Shown here: in pieces, positions 7,958-16,327 of the stretch | Position numbering within the stretch: position 1 is the stretch's first letter | Layout: each line of letters begins with the position of its first letter | Translations under genes and position numbers: made by a program | From: Lachnospiraceae bacterium | GTDB taxonomy: Bacteria; Bacillota; Clostridia; Lachnospirales; Lachnospiraceae | DNA: 64,000 nt | Reading direction: 5' to 3' | Assembly: GCA_022647575.1 (NCBI GenBank) | Contig: JALCKY010000004.1 | Coordinates: 186,001 to 250,000, forward strand | Notes under the pieces: model-generated | What the model saw: only the letters and a program-made list of their open reading frames with translations | What the model was told of the DNA's origin: nothing | Database searches by the model: none

Positions 7958-9734
7958 GGATCGGCCCTCCCACTGTTACAGTCACATAATCTTCTTCATT
8001 CCGGATATCCCAGTACATTGCATCCCCATACAGCATATAGAGACGTTCCAGCGTGCTTTCGAGCCCCAGCCGTTTCTGTTCATGTTCATTGTCTGAACGC
8101 ATGCCGCTGGAGGCAAACCGGGTAACATTATCCTGCAGTTCCGTAATTACTTCTTCAGAAAATACATTTCCGCTGTCGCGCACTTCAAACAGCCATCTGC
8201 CGTCGATCCGGCGAGTTGATATTTGAAGGTTCCATACCGGCTTTACACCTTCAAATCCATGTTTAAAACAATTCTCGACCAACGGCTGCAGAATAAGTTT
8301 GGGGATCATCACGTCATCCAGTGAGGGATCCAGTTCCCACCGGACATTCAATCCGTTTTCATATCTCCATTTCATGATGGATATGTACTGCTGTATATTT
8401 TTGATTTCATTCCGGAATTCCACGAGTCTGTTTTCATAGCGGATAGAATATCGAAGTAATTCAGCCAGCGTCCCGCACATATTGTAAACTTTCATACTTC
8501 CGTCTTCTGCGCCGGTGGCACCGATAACCGCCAGCGTATTATAAAGAAAATGCGGATTAATCTGTGATTCCAGCATATCCAGATGAGCCTTGATGCTGTT
8601 TCTCTTGGCTTCTTCCAGAAAATAATCCTTCCTGCGTATTTCACGAACAAGATTTTCAATGGAAATGGTCAGCGATGTAACTTCATTTTCAGTTGCTGCC
8701 GATTCTTCTCCGTCGATCTGCTCTTCAGAAGAAATCCGCAGCAGCTTCTCTTTGAGCTCACGAAGAGGTTTAACAAGACTGCTTGTAAAGGCGTACAGAA
8801 AAAACACGATCAGGACAAGTGCGAGCACATAACTGACAATGATGATTATACGCATATTCATAAGCCGCTGATCAAGAGTATGTGCCGACAGGCGCATGAC
8901 AAAAGTCATTCCCAGTTCATCCGAATCACTCGAAATCCATAAATTCCGGGATGAGCCATCTGATATCAGCGTTCCGAAATCCGTCTTGCCGCGTGCTGAA
9001 TATTCGGCTTCTGCTTTCTGGAGATCCCGCTCTCTGTTTTCGTATACTGTTTTTCCTCTGTCAACGATAAAAATCCGGTAATCATCCATTCCTTCCAGCG
9101 TCGACAATCGGTCCAGCACGGAAACGTCCTGATCAATCTCTATTACTCCGTATGTCTGGTAATTATCACGGATCGGCCGGATCACGGAAAAAACCGAATG
9201 ATCCGTATCTGTCCATATATCCATATGCGGCCCGGAAACATACTGATACTCTTTTCCTGCAGTTTCCATCAAAGCAGCACTGCTTTTTTCTGCTTCCTGC
9301 AGTGTGAATTTATGCTCACTGTACGGATACAGGTTCATAAACGTGCTGCTGTATTCTCCGCCGCTGCTCACATAATGGAGACTGGTGCTGACATCTTCAC
9401 CGATGATTGATTCAAGAAACAGGGAATTCAGCTTCTGTCTTGCTTTAGTATTTTTAATAAAGTACTTGCCCTGTTCAGGCCGGACACTCGTAACAATTTC
9501 CATCATAACTGAGGAGGCATGCAGCCGCCTGACTATATCAGACATGGTTCCATACTGATCCTCGACCCGCGCTCTTACAACATCCAGCGACTGCTCGGCA
9601 TTCGCAGTAAAGTTTTCCTGCATCAATCCGCTGCTGTAATGATAGAAAGCACCGCCGGAAATCAGCATGACACATATAATAATCAGCAGAACCATCAGGT
9701 AAAGTTTTATCTGAAATGACAGCTTCTTCAACAT
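7950..9734 (-). CDS. YesM-like sensor histidine kinase
   Basis: A membrane sensor kinase of the LytS/YesM class. An N-terminal membrane segment (LYLMVLLIIICVMLISGG) is followed by an extracellular sensing region of about 250 residues, a second membrane segment (IIIIVSYVLALVLIVFFLYAF), a HAMP-like linker, and the His_kinase signature QINPHFLYNTLAVIG with the phospho-accepting His. An ATPase domain with a PLVENCFKHGF N-box ends the protein. It overlaps the response regulator. The start is uncertain: ATG 9734 (595 residues) begins at a typical MLKKLSFQIKLYL, but the frame is open to a GTG at 9782, 10 nt after the permease stop. The signal is probably an extracellular oligosaccharide or loaded binding protein; this is inferred. 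Confidence 0.9.
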   Translation of the reverse strand: MLKKLSFQIKLYLMVLLIIICVMLISGGAFYHYSSGLMQENFTANAEQSLDVVRARVEDQYGTMSDIVRRLHASSVMMEIVTSVRPEQGKYFIKNTKARQKLNSLFLESIIGEDVSTSLHYVSSGGEYSSTFMNLYPYSEHKFTLQEAEKSSAALMETAGKEYQYVSGPHMDIWTDTDHSVFSVIRPIRDNYQTYGVIEIDQDVSVLDRLSTLEGMDDYRIFIVDRGKTVYENRERDLQKAEAEYSARGKTDFGTLISDGSSRNLWISSDSDELGMTFVMRLSAHTLDQRLMNMRIIIIVSYVLALVLIVFFLYAFTSSLVKPLRELKEKLLRISSEEQIDGEESAATENEVTSLTISIENLVREIRRKDYFLEEAKRNSIKAHLDMLESQINPHFLYNTLAVIGATGAEDGSMKVYNMCGTLAELLRYSIRYENRLVEFRNEIKNIQQYISIMKWRYENGLNVRWELDPSLDDVMIPKLILQPLVENCFKHGFEGVKPVWNLQISTRRIDGRWLFEVRDSGNVFSEEVITELQDNVTRFASSGMRSDNEHEQKRLGLESTLERLYMLYGDAMYWDIRNEEDYVTVTVGGPIHG

Positions 9735-9791
9735 ATCCTGTTTTATCCCATCTGTCTGGCCCGGAGGACACGCAGACGGCACCGTTTTGCG

Positions 9792-10649
9792 CTATCCTTT
9801 GACGGCGCCTGCAGTCATTCCGGAAATAATGTATTTCTGTGCAAAAATGTATACGGCGATGATCGGAATCGAAACCAGAACCATATCCGCACATACAAGA
9901 TTCCAGTTTCTACTATATTGTCCGTAAAAATTATACACCGACAAAGGCAGCGTCCACTTTGAAGATGAATTCAGAAAGTACAGGGGATATTGAAAATCAT
10001 TCCAGATCCACATGAATGTCAGGATGCCGGTAGTTGCCGTAACCGGCCGGAGCAGTGGGAAAATAATGCCGTAAAACAGCCGGAAACTCACCGCGCCGTC
10101 CATGACGGCAGCTTCATCCAGTTCTCTCGGTATGCCTTTGATGAAGCTGGAATACAGCATCACCGAAAACGGCAGATAGATCGCCGAATACATCAGAATA
10201 AGGGAAGTACGCGAACCATAAAGTCCTAATGCGCGAAACAGCTGTACCGTCGGAAGAATGGCAACAGGAGCAATAATGCCGAATGTCAGCATTGTGCTCA
10301 GTCTGCCGCAGATCCGGTCAGCTCTTCGAACAAGTACATAGCTTGTAACGGAAGAAAACACCAGTATAAGCAGGACAGATGCCGCCGTAATGATCAGACT
10401 GTTTACCAGTGCCTGTGAAACATTGCCCTGTTCCCAAACCTTGCGGTAATTATCAAAATGCCATTCCGTCGGCAGACTCACGCTGAGATAATTTGCCTCC
10501 TTTTTGGACTTAAATGATGTAATAAGAACCATAAGGATCGGATACAGGATCGTAATGCTGAATGCCCAGAGAATGATTTCAATAACAATATTTTCCACCG
10601 TCTCTCTTCTCTTCCTGCTCTTTCTTCTGTCTGTTCCATTTGGCTTCAT
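9792..10649 (-). CDS. CUT1 sugar ABC permease, second subunit (MalG/AraQ type)
   Basis: About 285 residues with six predicted membrane helices and the MalG-type EAA loop (ELDEAAVMDGAVSFRLFYGIIFPLLRP) that contacts the ATPase. The C-terminus FAQKYIISGMTAGAVKG is typical of this subunit. The ATG at 10649 forms ATGA with the stop of the upstream permease, indicating coupling; an in-frame ATG at 10664 is the alternative. No ATPase gene lies in the module, so a shared MsmX/UgpC-type ATPase encoded elsewhere must energise it, as is usual for CUT1 systems in Firmicutes. Confidence 0.93.
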   Translation of the reverse strand: MKPNGTDRRKSRKRRETVENIVIEIILWAFSITILYPILMVLITSFKSKKEANYLSVSLPTEWHFDNYRKVWEQGNVSQALVNSLIITAASVLLILVFSSVTSYVLVRRADRICGRLSTMLTFGIIAPVAILPTVQLFRALGLYGSRTSLILMYSAIYLPFSVMLYSSFIKGIPRELDEAAVMDGAVSFRLFYGIIFPLLRPVTATTGILTFMWIWNDFQYPLYFLNSSSKWTLPLSVYNFYGQYSRNWNLVCADMVLVSIPIIAVYIFAQKYIISGMTAGAVKG

Positions 10650-11518
10650 TCCACATTCTCCCATCTCGAACTCACTTTCTGATACAGAACCGCCACGATG
10701 ACCAGAATAATGGTAAAGATCAGATTGATAGCCACCGACTGCGCATACCTTCCGCGGGACATTTCATTCACCATCAGCGTTCCGAATGTCTCTGTGTCAT
10801 GCCCCGGACCGCCTCCTGTCATCACATATACCAGATCGAACATCTTCAGTCCGTAGATCAGGCTGAAAAGGATGTTTACATTGACGATCGGCATGATCAG
10901 CGGCAGCGTGATATTTTTAAAAGGCTGAAAGCCACCGGCACCATCCACACGGGCCGCCTCAAGGTAGTCGGAGTTGACCGATTGCAGGCCTGCCAGAGTA
11001 ATAACGACGGCATATCCGACATTTCTCCATACTTCCGCAAGAGAAATAGTAAAAACACCCGGCCACCGGCTTCCCAGCCATTGAAAGATCAGGTTATCAA
11101 GTCCAAGACCTGTCAGAATTGCATTGACCGTTCCATGCCTGCTGTCAAAGAGAGCATTGAAAATCAGGCCGACAACCAGAGTGGAAAGAACGGCCGGCAG
11201 ATAATAGACCGTTCTCAGTGCATTGGTTGTATGAAGTTTCCGGTTCAGAGGAATGGCAAAAACAAACCCCAGAAAAGTTACCACCACTGTTTTTACACCG
11301 GCGAAAATCAGCGTATTTTCAAAGGCTGTGAGCAGTGATTTGTTTTGTATGATTTCGATAAAATTCTTCAGACCGACAAATGATACATTTTCCACATATG
11401 AACTCCAGTCCGTAAAGGCATACAGAAACCCTACGGTAGCTGGCAGCACAAAGAAAATAATAAAAAATGTCAGTGGAAGAATAATCATGGAAAACGGATA
11501 GATTTTTTTTCTGTTCAT
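10646..11518 (-). CDS. CUT1 sugar ABC permease, first subunit (MalF/UgpA type)
   Basis: About 290 residues with six predicted membrane helices, starting with a strongly hydrophobic helix (SMIILPLTFFIIFFVLPATVGF). The EAA loop is seen as DYLEAARVDGAGGFQPFKNITLPLIMP. The ATG at 11518 is preferred to 11530 because GGAG stands six bases before it. It pairs with the downstream MalG-like permease. A long hairpin with a T run ends only about 25 nt upstream of the start, so expression of the transporter may be uncoupled from, or attenuated relative to, the GH42 gene upstream. Confidence 0.93.
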   Translation of the reverse strand: MNRKKIYPFSMIILPLTFFIIFFVLPATVGFLYAFTDWSSYVENVSFVGLKNFIEIIQNKSLLTAFENTLIFAGVKTVVVTFLGFVFAIPLNRKLHTTNALRTVYYLPAVLSTLVVGLIFNALFDSRHGTVNAILTGLGLDNLIFQWLGSRWPGVFTISLAEVWRNVGYAVVITLAGLQSVNSDYLEAARVDGAGGFQPFKNITLPLIMPIVNVNILFSLIYGLKMFDLVYVMTGGGPGHDTETFGTLMVNEMSRGRYAQSVAINLIFTIILVIVAVLYQKVSSRWENVE

Positions 11519-11543
11519 AGAAATCTCCATTCATGCAGCCGTC

Positions 11544-11591
11544 AAAAATGCCCGGATCGTTATATCTACAGAATAACGTTCCGGGCATTTT
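11544..11591 (-). terminator. Long hairpin between GH42 and permease genes
   Basis: The arms 11544-11563 and 11572-11591 pair almost perfectly (about 18 bp around TGCCCGGA/TCCGGGCA). On the minus strand the stem is followed by five T residues, and AAAA precedes it, so it could work both ways. It stands about 150 nt after the GH42 stop and about 25 nt before the permease start. It could be a plain terminator for GH42 or an attenuator in the permease leader. Confidence 0.75.
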
Positions 11592-11741
11592 CGAAAAATA
11601 AACACCACACAGGAGATATATGGACAAAAGTCAGATCATTACCACACCTTTATCCGGTTCCTCCGTACCAGTAAACTCCCAATTCACCAGGTTTCACAGA
11701 CCAGAGCCATTACTGCAACAAGTTTAAGAAGATTGCCGGAT

Positions 11742-13820
11742 TCATCCTGTGACCGACTGGTTTTCGAATATCTGCGTTTCGAAACCTTCCAGGGTGCCGG
11801 CTGTTTTGCCGCGGATCATGCGGAATCCGGCAGGCACCTCGAAGTGCCGTGTTTCCGCCGCATGATTGATGGCAAAGATCCAGCGGCCGGTCCTGTTTTC
11901 CTTCGCTGTCAGTTCGACCTCAGGATCCGATTTTCCGAGCGAATGAACGCCGGATCGGCTCACAAAACGGCCGGTCAGGTCCGCCAGCAGTTCTTCCGAC
12001 GGTTCGGTTCCGACATACCAGCACATTCCCTTCCCACACGGATTTTCCGTAATGCATGGCGTACCGGCGTAAAACTCACTGGCATACGAAGCAAGCACAG
12101 TAAGGCCGGCTGCAGTTTTCGTGCCGTCAGCATCCACGCATGTATCGCCGGCCGGCGCCGCCTGAGAAGCCTCGACGATCGCTGCCGCCGGATTCTTCAC
12201 GGTGATCATATCCGCCCACTTTTCAGCCTTATATTTCTTTCCCTCATAGGTCACGCAAACATCGGCCTGCAGCAGGCAGTCATAATCGAGAACATCGATG
12301 CCTGCGAGTCCGCCCAGCCGTCCGGGCAGTTCCCAGTCGGTCATGCAGATATTGTGCTCATCCTTGACACCCGTGCGCATCGTGAGGACCAGATGGCCGC
12401 CATTCTGCACATAGGAAAAATAACGCTCTTCAAGTTCCGGTGTCATCAGGTACTGGAGCGGTGCGATCAGAAGCTTATATTTTGAAAAATCGCCGGTATC
12501 CGGGACAAAATCGACCGGAATATTCCTTTCATACAGTGCCTCATAGTACTTCAGGAGCTGTCCGACATAGCTCAGCTCCGGGTTCTGCGGCTGGATCCGG
12601 AAAGCATACAGCTGCGCAAAAGAGAAAACGATCGCCGTTTCCGCGACGGGCACCGCGCCCTGCATCGCATCCATGAGCGGGGCCATGCTGTGCACGGTCT
12701 CCTTCAGTTCCGCATACCGGCGTCCCGGAATGCCGCTGTGCGGCAGGATGCCGTGCCAGTACTGTTCCGTTCCGAGCGCGCAGACGCGCCAGCGGAAATA
12801 GACAACGGCATCGGCGCCGTGCGCGATGGACTGCAAGGTCCAGGCCGTCAGCTGTCCCGGCTGCGGCGCTCTTCCCATGACCTGCCAGCCGGTGATGCCG
12901 GACTGCTGTTCCATGATCCAGTAGCTTTGATTCTTATAACTGCGCACCACATCCAGCGTGGCTGCAAGACTGGCATTCTTATCATGCGGCTGCGGACCGA
13001 AAAAGCCGCCCGGATACTGGTCATGACTCACGAAGTCCAGCTGTTTTGCCAGATCGTAATAATTGACCGTGTCCGCAAAACCCATAAAATTGTGCGTAAT
13101 GAACTGGTGCGGACAGTGCTCCCGCAGAATATCGGCCTGCATCTTCATAAAATCGACAATGAGGTCGGAGTGAAATTTCTTCCAGTCGAGCAGCTGCGAG
13201 GGATTCTCTCCCGTGACCGTAAGCGCTGGTGTGAAGACCTCCTCGAAACTGTTGTATTCCTGGCTCCAGAAAGCCGCTCCCCAGGCCTTGTTCAGCTCAT
13301 CTACCGTACCGTATTTCCGGCGCAGCCAGTTCTGGAAATTTTCCCGGCAATACCGGCAGTGGCACAGGTCGTCATGGCTGTTGCCGAGCTCATTGTCCGG
13401 CTGCCAGCCGATCACATACGGATTGTCCGTATAATGCTCCGCCATGGCCGTGACGATTTTACGGATATAGTCCCGGTAAACGGGGTTCGACTGACAGTCG
13501 TGATGGCGCCCGCCGAAGCCGCGCACCCGTCCGTCATGGTCCGTCGGCAGAATATCCGGATGCCTGCGGATCATCCATGCGGGCGGCGCCGCGCTGGGCG
13601 TGCCGAGGATAGTGCGGACGCCATGGCCGCCGAGAAGCGCGACCGCTTTATCCAGCCAGGCAAAATCGTATTTTCCTTCTTCTGGTTCCAGCTTATGCCA
13701 TGAAAATTCGGCCATGCGGACGACCTGAATTCCCATCTCCTGCATGAGTTCCGCATCCACCGGCCATCTTTCCTCCGGCCAGTGCTCCGGGTAGTAATCC
13801 GCTCCGAAATGAATATTCAT
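11742..13820 (-). CDS. GH42 beta-galactosidase
   Basis: The 692-residue product matches glycoside hydrolase family 42 along its length. A TIM-barrel opens with IHFGADYYPEHWP. The acid/base Glu144 is in WQPDNELG and the nucleophile Glu304 in WIMEQQSG. Zinc-site cysteines are Cys109, Cys153, Cys155 and Cys158, and middle (trimerisation) and C-terminal beta domains follow. It hydrolyses terminal beta-galactosides, probably short plant or host oligosaccharides taken up by the neighbouring transporter, since no signal peptide is present and action should be cytoplasmic. The start at 13820 follows GGAGGA and overlaps the TGA of the GGDEF gene (ATGA), so the two are translationally coupled. That pairing is unusual. 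Confidence 0.95.
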   Translation of the reverse strand: MNIHFGADYYPEHWPEERWPVDAELMQEMGIQVVRMAEFSWHKLEPEEGKYDFAWLDKAVALLGGHGVRTILGTPSAAPPAWMIRRHPDILPTDHDGRVRGFGGRHHDCQSNPVYRDYIRKIVTAMAEHYTDNPYVIGWQPDNELGNSHDDLCHCRYCRENFQNWLRRKYGTVDELNKAWGAAFWSQEYNSFEEVFTPALTVTGENPSQLLDWKKFHSDLIVDFMKMQADILREHCPHQFITHNFMGFADTVNYYDLAKQLDFVSHDQYPGGFFGPQPHDKNASLAATLDVVRSYKNQSYWIMEQQSGITGWQVMGRAPQPGQLTAWTLQSIAHGADAVVYFRWRVCALGTEQYWHGILPHSGIPGRRYAELKETVHSMAPLMDAMQGAVPVAETAIVFSFAQLYAFRIQPQNPELSYVGQLLKYYEALYERNIPVDFVPDTGDFSKYKLLIAPLQYLMTPELEERYFSYVQNGGHLVLTMRTGVKDEHNICMTDWELPGRLGGLAGIDVLDYDCLLQADVCVTYEGKKYKAEKWADMITVKNPAAAIVEASQAAPAGDTCVDADGTKTAAGLTVLASYASEFYAGTPCITENPCGKGMCWYVGTEPSEELLADLTGRFVSRSGVHSLGKSDPEVELTAKENRTGRWIFAINHAAETRHFEVPAGFRMIRGKTAGTLEGFETQIFENQSVTG

Positions 13821-14896
13821 ACGTTTCCTCCGATCATACATGCTTCCGAACCGTTCCGGCCATTCTGTTTTACGCGGTACAGGCACTGATCCGCCTGCCG
13901 GACGATATCGCCGATCTCTGCAGGCTGTTTTCCGTCATAGGCACAGACCCCGACGCTGACGGTGATATGGATGGTCCGGTTCTCCAGAGCGATTCCGGTA
14001 TCGCGGATGGCGGAGCAGAGATCCCTGCCGAGCTGGTCCGCACCCTCGCAGGTATGCAGAAGAATTGCGAATTCCTCCCCGCCCCAGCGACACACCTCGC
14101 CCCGGCTGCCGACACAGTTCCGCAGGCGGTCCGCAACCTCTTTCAGAACCACATCCCCGTTCGGATGTCCATATTGATCATTCACGTCCTTAAAGCGGTC
14201 GATGTCCACGATCAGCATCGCGATACCGTTCTGCGCACAGTCGGAAAAAGCGCGGTCGACCAGCTCATTGAAACCGTACCGGTTGTAGAGGCCGGTCAGC
14301 GCATCGTGTGCGTACAGATAGCGGTACTCGTCCTGCGTTTTGTTCAGCTTCTGCTGCGTCAGCACTCGCACGGTCTCCATGAACAGGGAAATCAGGTAAA
14401 ACGATACGTAGATCATCGGAAAGCGCAGCCGGAAAGAGTCCGTGTAGCGGTACTGCAGGAAACTCACGCCGAGCGGCGTATCGAAGAAAAAGATCACGAC
14501 ACCGAGCATGACCGCACTCATGACAGTTCCTTTGGTCCTTCCAAACAGCAGAATCCCGAACGTGGGAAGCATGCAGATCCACAGCGCGCTGAACCCTTCC
14601 GGCGTACCCGACACGATGAAAAAGATCAGCAGCGCGTAGAATTCAATGACAAACAGGACTGCGGAAATACGGAGGCACCGCTCGTTCCGGCTGGCGAGGA
14701 AAGCATTGATCCCGCAGAGTATGAAAAATATAAAAGTGGACCAGCCGAGCAGCCGCTTATCCGTAAGGATATTGACGATTGTCATTCCGAAGGCCACCGC
14801 CATAAAAAGGCGGAACATCCATATAAACTGCAGTCTGCGCCGCAGACGGTCGTCCGCAACGGAAGCATCAAGTTCGGCAAGTAGTTTTTTGATCAT
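13817..14896 (-). CDS. Membrane diguanylate cyclase (GGDEF domain)
   Basis: The 359-residue protein has about six membrane helices in its first ~190 residues, then a GGDEF domain with DALTGLYNRYGF, DIDRFKDVNDQYGH and the active-site variant RWGGEEF, which is a functional form. It should make cyclic di-GMP from two GTP at the membrane. The RxxD inhibitory site expected just before the signature is absent (the stretch reads SRGEVCRW), so product inhibition may be weak. The last codon overlaps the GH42 start, which couples second-messenger synthesis to a sugar hydrolase. The stimulus sensed by the membrane part is unknown. Confidence 0.92.
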   Translation of the reverse strand: MIKKLLAELDASVADDRLRRRLQFIWMFRLFMAVAFGMTIVNILTDKRLLGWSTFIFFILCGINAFLASRNERCLRISAVLFVIEFYALLIFFIVSGTPEGFSALWICMLPTFGILLFGRTKGTVMSAVMLGVVIFFFDTPLGVSFLQYRYTDSFRLRFPMIYVSFYLISLFMETVRVLTQQKLNKTQDEYRYLYAHDALTGLYNRYGFNELVDRAFSDCAQNGIAMLIVDIDRFKDVNDQYGHPNGDVVLKEVADRLRNCVGSRGEVCRWGGEEFAILLHTCEGADQLGRDLCSAIRDTGIALENRTIHITVSVGVCAYDGKQPAEIGDIVRQADQCLYRVKQNGRNGSEACMIGGNV

Positions 14897-15312
14897 TATT
14901 CTGTGTTGTTCTCCGTATCCGGTGTAACCGGTTATTCTTTCCTGCTGTCAATCCAGACATTTCAGGCAGGCTGTTTCTTTTAGATTATCGCTTTTCTCAT
15001 CAGATTACGATGCCTTATTTTGACATAATCCGGGTAAAATTCCGGCAAAGGCAAAACAGCCTCCAAGGACACGCTTTTTTCACATCCTTTTCACCGAATG
15101 TTCGGCGTTTTCAGGCCTCCGGACGCTTACGAACAGCTGAAATGCATGTTACTATTTTATCTGTACTTCAACGAACCGGCCGTATGCTGCCGGACACACA
15201 ATTCCGGCCGCCGCAGGACAGACAATGCAGAGCATGCAGCGCAAAACACGTACAGCAAAACATGCAGTGTAAAGCATGGCTGCGGGCAGGCCCAATATGA
15301 GGGGAAAACATC
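14897..15312. other. Divergent intergenic region
   Basis: It lies between the leftward GGDEF gene and the rightward DUF4405 gene and must hold promoters for both. No strong -35/-10 pair stands out. One copy of the recurring GGCAAAACAG decamer is at 15050-15059. A short direct-repeat stretch around CATGCAG/GCAAAACA lies at about 15225-15275. AGGGGA at about 15300 is the ribosome site of the next gene. Confidence 0.45.
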
Positions 15313-16245
15313 ATGAAAAAAAACTGGTTCAAATGGATACTCGATCTCGCCATGGTCATTGTCATCGTGCTGCTGTTCAATAAGAACGCAACCGGTGAAA
15401 ATCTGCATGAAATCATCGGGCTGGCACTGTTTGCCGCATTCGCCCTGCACCTGATCCTGAATGCAAAATGGATCGGCGGAATCACAAAAAAGTTCTTCGG
15501 AAAAATGCCCGCAAAGACGCGCGTCATCTATATCGTCGATTTTCTGCTGGTCGTCAGCTGGGCGGTGTGCGCCGTTACGGCTGTCATGATCTCCAAGTCG
15601 GTGTTCTCATTCCATGCCGGCGGTCAGATGGGCGAAAGCATTCATAAATTTGCGGCCGCCTGCGGTCTGCTGCTCTTCGGCGTTCACATCGGCCTGCACC
15701 GCGGATTCTTCGGCGGTATGTTTACAAAGCTCGTAAAGATCCCGAAGAAAGCAGGTATGGCCATCGGTGCGGTACTGACAGTCATTCTTCTGGTCTTCGG
15801 CTGCTACAGCCTGACGACCACGCAGTATCTTTCCTGGCTCCGCGGGCCTTTCATGACATCTTCGATGGAAGGCGGCGAAATGGGCGGCTACGGAAAGATG
15901 GAAGGCTTCCAGCCGGATGCGCAAAACAGCAGCGCAGCAGGCAGTGCTTCCGCAGCGACGGCAGTCTCCGGTTCTGATGCTTCCGCCGCAACCGCAGTCT
16001 CCGGTGCTGATACTTCTGCCGCGACCGCAGTCTCCGGGGCTGATGCTTCTGCCACGACCGCTGCTTCGGGTGTCTCCGCAGCGCAGGGAAATATGCCGCA
16101 GGGCATGGGTGGAATGCATGGCGAAGGCGGACAGGGCGGTTCCTTCTCAGCCGTTCTGCTCACAATCGCACGTTTCTTCTCCATCGCCTATATCTTTGCC
16201 TTTATCGCCGGCCTGATCGACTTTATCCTTGGCCGCCGGAAATAA
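15313..16245 (+). CDS. DUF4405-type membrane protein, possible cytochrome b-like
   Basis: The 310-residue protein has four membrane helices in its first ~170 residues with histidines placed as heme ligands would be: HEIIGL and HLILNAKW in the second helix region, HKFAAACG and HIGLHRG in a later one. This is the pattern of DUF4405, a family linked in the literature to extracellular electron-transfer and flavinylation gene sets; heme binding here is inferred. A 60-residue external loop is a four-fold 11-residue Ala/Ser/Thr/Gly repeat, followed by a Gly/Met-rich stretch and a final membrane helix with an RRK end. It starts at 15313 after AGGGGA and ends with its own terminator; no partner genes sit beside it. 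Confidence 0.75.
   Translation: MKKNWFKWILDLAMVIVIVLLFNKNATGENLHEIIGLALFAAFALHLILNAKWIGGITKKFFGKMPAKTRVIYIVDFLLVVSWAVCAVTAVMISKSVFSFHAGGQMGESIHKFAAACGLLLFGVHIGLHRGFFGGMFTKLVKIPKKAGMAIGAVLTVILLVFGCYSLTTTQYLSWLRGPFMTSSMEGGEMGGYGKMEGFQPDAQNSSAAGSASAATAVSGSDASAATAVSGADTSAATAVSGADASATTAASGVSAAQGNMPQGMGGMHGEGGQGGSFSAVLLTIARFFSIAYIFAFIAGLIDFILGRRK
15946..16071 (+). repeat. In-frame 33-bp tandem repeat, about 3.8 copies
   Basis: Copies begin at 15946, 15979, 16012 and 16045 and encode the 11-residue unit ASAATAVSGAD with small changes. They lie inside the external loop of the DUF4405-type protein. Confidence 0.85.
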
Positions 16246-16253
16246 AATAATAT

Positions 16254-16300
16254 AAAAACGGCTGTCCCGGAGAACATCATTGCCGGGACAGCCGTTTTTT
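16254..16300 (+). terminator. Bidirectional intrinsic terminator
   Basis: The stem pairs ACGGCTGTCCCGG with CCGGGACAGCCGT and is followed by TTTTTT. AAAA flanks the other side, so it can serve both the rightward DUF4405 gene and the convergent GH95 gene. Confidence 0.92.
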
Positions 16301-16327
16301 AATTTGTATCATTCATTTCATTCCGCT

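Noticed and set aside
12690-13703. 337-codon rightward open frame opposite the GH42 gene
   Set aside because: Shadow of GH42, which has both catalytic Glu and the zinc cysteines.
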